Shown here: one piece after another, positions 61,698 through 63,802 of the stretch
Layout of the letters: each line of letters opens with the position of its first letter
Position numbering within the stretch: position 1 is the first letter of the stretch
From: Candidatus Caldisaccharidevorator malaysiensis
GTDB lineage: Bacteria > Armatimonadota > Fervidibacteria > Fervidibacterales > Fervidibacteraceae
Assembly: GCA_025057575.1 (NCBI GenBank)
Contig: JANXBO010000010.1
Coordinates: forward strand, 1-63,802
DNA: 63,802 bases
Direction: 5' to 3'
Made by a program: the position numbers and the translations under genes
Notes under the pieces: model-generated
Database searches by the model: none
The model's input: only the letters and a program-made list of their open reading frames with translations
What the model was told of the DNA's origin: nothing

Positions 61698-62131
61698 CTC
61701 CATCTCCTCCTTGCTTTACCTTATCCGCTTTCGTCTCTGTTCAATTGTAGCCTACGCCACACCTGTCGCTCCCACCAATCCTCTTTAGTGAATCACCCCT
61801 TTCCGACAAATGTCAAGTCGCCCCCCGGTGCGCAACGAAATTAAAACACAATTAAGGATGGCATTAATTATGCCCTATAGTATTATACCCCATCACGCAA
61901 ACGGTTATTACCGAAGCCTGTTTTCCTTTACAAGTCTGTTTTTCCTGCACAAACGGCTTTGGCTTTGGTGTCTTGCGCCCTGCCGGCAACTCATTTTTTC
62001 AATACAAACTCCTTACTTTGCAACGATAAAAGTTTTAAACTTTGCGAAAGCCTGTCGTTGCCAAATTACTTTGCCCCCGCCACATCCGTCCTTGATAAAA
62101 AAGGTAAAGGAGCAATGCCTTTGTTGCCTCT
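61698..62131. other. AT-rich gene-free region with a possible minus-strand promoter
   Basis: About 430 bases, notably AT-richer than the surroundings. On the minus strand TATAAT lies at 61882-61887, which could drive the winged-helix gene with a long leader; no good -35 box is seen. A short hairpin, GGCAT/ATGCC, is near 61859-61873. The plus-strand reading frame through here lacks coding character. Confidence 0.35.
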
Positions 62132-63790
62132 TTATTGTTGCTGTCCAGCGGCTTCTTTCATCTTCAAATTGTGGCGCCGTGGTGCTGAAGGAGACCGATC
62201 GGGATAAAACTGACCGGCAAGACGATCGGCGAGAAGAACCAGTTCTCTCGTTTTGACGGGGTCGGCTTTGTATTTTCCGAAGGTCATCACGCCGTAGAAA
62301 GCGATGCCGGGAAGTGAAGGGTAATTTTGAGCCAGGGTCTTCACATAACGGGTTAACTCCTCCGGTGTTAGACATCGTCCGTGGGAATCAGGGGTCGGTG
62401 AAATCATCCCGAGGCAGACAATGGTTTTGGGCAGCAGACCATCTTTTTTCATCAAATCCAGTCTTCTTACTATGCCGTCCCAGGAAATCGCCCATTGGGG
62501 ATGCTCGGGGACGAAGGTATATCCTTGAATCAATGCCAAATCAATGGCTCCTTCTGCCACCAAAGATCGGAAGACGGGGGTGGGTTCGGTGACCCAGACA
62601 GCGATGAAGAGTTTCGGATACTGTTTTTTGACGACCCGGAGCGCTTCGGCGATCATCGGAACGTAAGGATGATCGTCCGGCTGATTCCACTCGTCCATTG
62701 CGATGCCCGCATATCCGGAGCGACCGTAACTCCCATAGTAGTCAACGAACCGGTCGGTGTTCCAGTCTTTGACCTCGTGATACAGGTTTGGTCCGTATAC
62801 CCACATCAAAGAGGTGATGCTTCGGGGATGATGTTCAAAAGCCCACCGAATCGTCCCGACGGAAGCATCCACATTGCAATAGCGTAAGTCGTCGGGGAAC
62901 GGACATTGATACCAAATCCGATAGGGTGGAGGGGGCATCCTTTTTAATTGAGATGGATGCGTTGGGGGAGGATCGTCTGATAGGGCAACACCTACGGGAA
63001 GGCGCTCTTTTTCAATGACCAGCCGGGGATGGACCTCACGATCAGGATGCTCTCTCGTTGCCAATCCCACTCGTGCTGGGCTGGTCGTCAGTTGACCCAA
63101 GTGGGTCATCGGGTAGTTCGGTCTGAGGACAAAACCCGAATGGGCGACCCGTCCTTCGTGATGATCTCGGACAGGCTCGGTCACATCCCATCGACACCAA
63201 ACGCCTTTTCCGGTAACGGAACACTTGCCCAGGACTTTCCAAAGGCTCTTTTGAAGGTTGCCTTCAGACCAATTCTCACCACTGCGACGCTTTTCAAAAG
63301 AGGCTTCTTTTTCGTCCCATTGATCGTAAGGGGGCAAACTGACGAGTTCCAACTCCATCGGCTGGTCCGGCTGGTTGTCTATCTTTTGGTAATCCGCCAC
63401 GTAAACTTCCAACGTCGCCTTCCGAATTCTCTCTTTTCGGGACAATCCCGTTAAGTCAAACCGGATCAAAACCTGCTGGACATCCCACCAGACTTGCTGT
63501 CCGACCCAGACGATGGGAGCCGTGCCGTCAGGGTCCTGCTCTTTGAGTCCTCCCTTGAAATCTCCCGTCGTCACACCTTTATCAGCAGTGGGCTTGAAGA
63601 CGACCACAAAACGCGATGGTCTTTTTTCCTTTTCCCCCACTTTTTTGCTCTGAAGGGAAACGGCTACTGATAAGCAGATTAAAAGGAATATCCCGACCAT
63701 CAAAAACATTCGGCTGGTAAGTCGGCGGCATCTTAACGAGGACGAGAGAGCCCTCCTCTTACGCTCCGCTTTGCTTTCCTTCCACCTCAT
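62132..63790 (-). CDS. Secreted DNRLRE-domain plus TIM-barrel-like protein
   Basis: A basic start and one membrane segment (MFLMVGIFLLICLSVAVSL) are followed by a beta-rich domain at about 45-265. It has VLIRFDLTGLSRKERIRKAT, LELVSLPPYDQWDEKEASFE and WDVTEPVRD, the pattern of DNRLRE/TGF-propeptide-like adhesion domains. Residues about 290-530 look like a TIM barrel, with SVGTIRWAFEHHP, GYAGIAMDEWNQPDD, FIAVWVTEPTP and GIAFYGVMTFG. The MDEW acidic residues may be catalytic, but no glycosidase family is certain. It has 552 residues and starts with ATG 63790 after GAGGGG. Confidence 0.65.
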   Translation of the reverse strand: MRWKESKAERKRRALSSSLRCRRLTSRMFLMVGIFLLICLSVAVSLQSKKVGEKEKRPSRFVVVFKPTADKGVTTGDFKGGLKEQDPDGTAPIVWVGQQVWWDVQQVLIRFDLTGLSRKERIRKATLEVYVADYQKIDNQPDQPMELELVSLPPYDQWDEKEASFEKRRSGENWSEGNLQKSLWKVLGKCSVTGKGVWCRWDVTEPVRDHHEGRVAHSGFVLRPNYPMTHLGQLTTSPARVGLATREHPDREVHPRLVIEKERLPVGVALSDDPPPTHPSQLKRMPPPPYRIWYQCPFPDDLRYCNVDASVGTIRWAFEHHPRSITSLMWVYGPNLYHEVKDWNTDRFVDYYGSYGRSGYAGIAMDEWNQPDDHPYVPMIAEALRVVKKQYPKLFIAVWVTEPTPVFRSLVAEGAIDLALIQGYTFVPEHPQWAISWDGIVRRLDLMKKDGLLPKTIVCLGMISPTPDSHGRCLTPEELTRYVKTLAQNYPSLPGIAFYGVMTFGKYKADPVKTRELVLLADRLAGQFYPDRSPSAPRRHNLKMKEAAGQQQ

Positions 63791-63802
63791 CGTCAGCCCC
63801 TC

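Noticed and set aside
61810-62256. Plus-strand reading frame of 148 codons in the AT-rich gap
   Set aside because: It runs into the end of the DNRLRE gene on the other strand, lacks a ribosome site and shows no domain.
1-63802. CRISPR array, insertion sequence, integrase or phage genes
   Set aside because: No regularly spaced repeats, transposase or integrase motifs, or target-site duplications were found on reading either strand.

Overview
The window reads as a chromosomal segment of a Gram-negative-type (diderm) bacterium, probably thermophilic. The grounds are Tat-type signals on several secreted proteins, an outer-membrane beta-barrel ending in Phe, lipoprotein and multiheme cytochrome genes, TaqI-family restriction-modification genes, and many Gfo/Idh/MocA, DUF362, DUF6785-like and ThuA-type genes. 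That gene mix recalls Armatimonadota/Fervidibacter-like lineages. This placement is an inference from gene content only; no rRNA gene is present.

Layout. 1-3291: an M48 protease running off the left edge, a HEAT-repeat membrane protein and a repeat protein. 3355-3426: tRNA-Cys. 3554-14973: an NnrS-like membrane protein framed by two DUF1858-type domains, a QW-repeat alpha/alpha-toroid protein coupled to a ferredoxin, ribF, a GT-C-like membrane protein, a ceramidase-like protein, an IMPase, a TPR/zinc-ribbon protein, an enolase-superfamily enzyme, a creatininase and tatA. 15134-20307: four genes forming a candidate trans-outer-membrane electron conduit (pentaheme, DmsE/MtrA-like decaheme, MtrB-like barrel, octaheme lipoprotein). 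20648-26026: two Type II R-M modules with intact methyltransferases and broken endonucleases, separated by a Tat-signal oxidoreductase. 26134-37797: ThuA, CIRCE-controlled groEL, a GH2 enzyme, a DUF6785-like membrane protein, a GNAT-GrpB fusion, gcvPB and icd. 37905-42851: a DUF72 gene, then a minus-strand group of sugar-type oxidoreductases/isomerase and a homocysteine methyltransferase. 43093-47496: a DUF362 / NapH-NapG-type fusion / DUF6599 / DUF362 redox operon. 47574-55972: a Mut7-C protein, tsaD, a homocysteine methyltransferase-MTHFR fusion, trpBA and a GH20-like enzyme. 56013-63790: three FHA proteins, a decayed XRE-ImmA/DUF4411 pair, another Tat-signal oxidoreductase, an Mrr_N-like winged-helix protein and a DNRLRE/TIM-barrel protein.

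Two things stand out. The first is the porin-cytochrome cluster, which would carry electrons across the outer membrane. The second is that all three selfish/defence modules carry frameshifts or truncations in a functional component, while no long housekeeping gene here is visibly broken. TCGA, the site expected for the TaqI-like system, is also strikingly rare in the stretch I counted.
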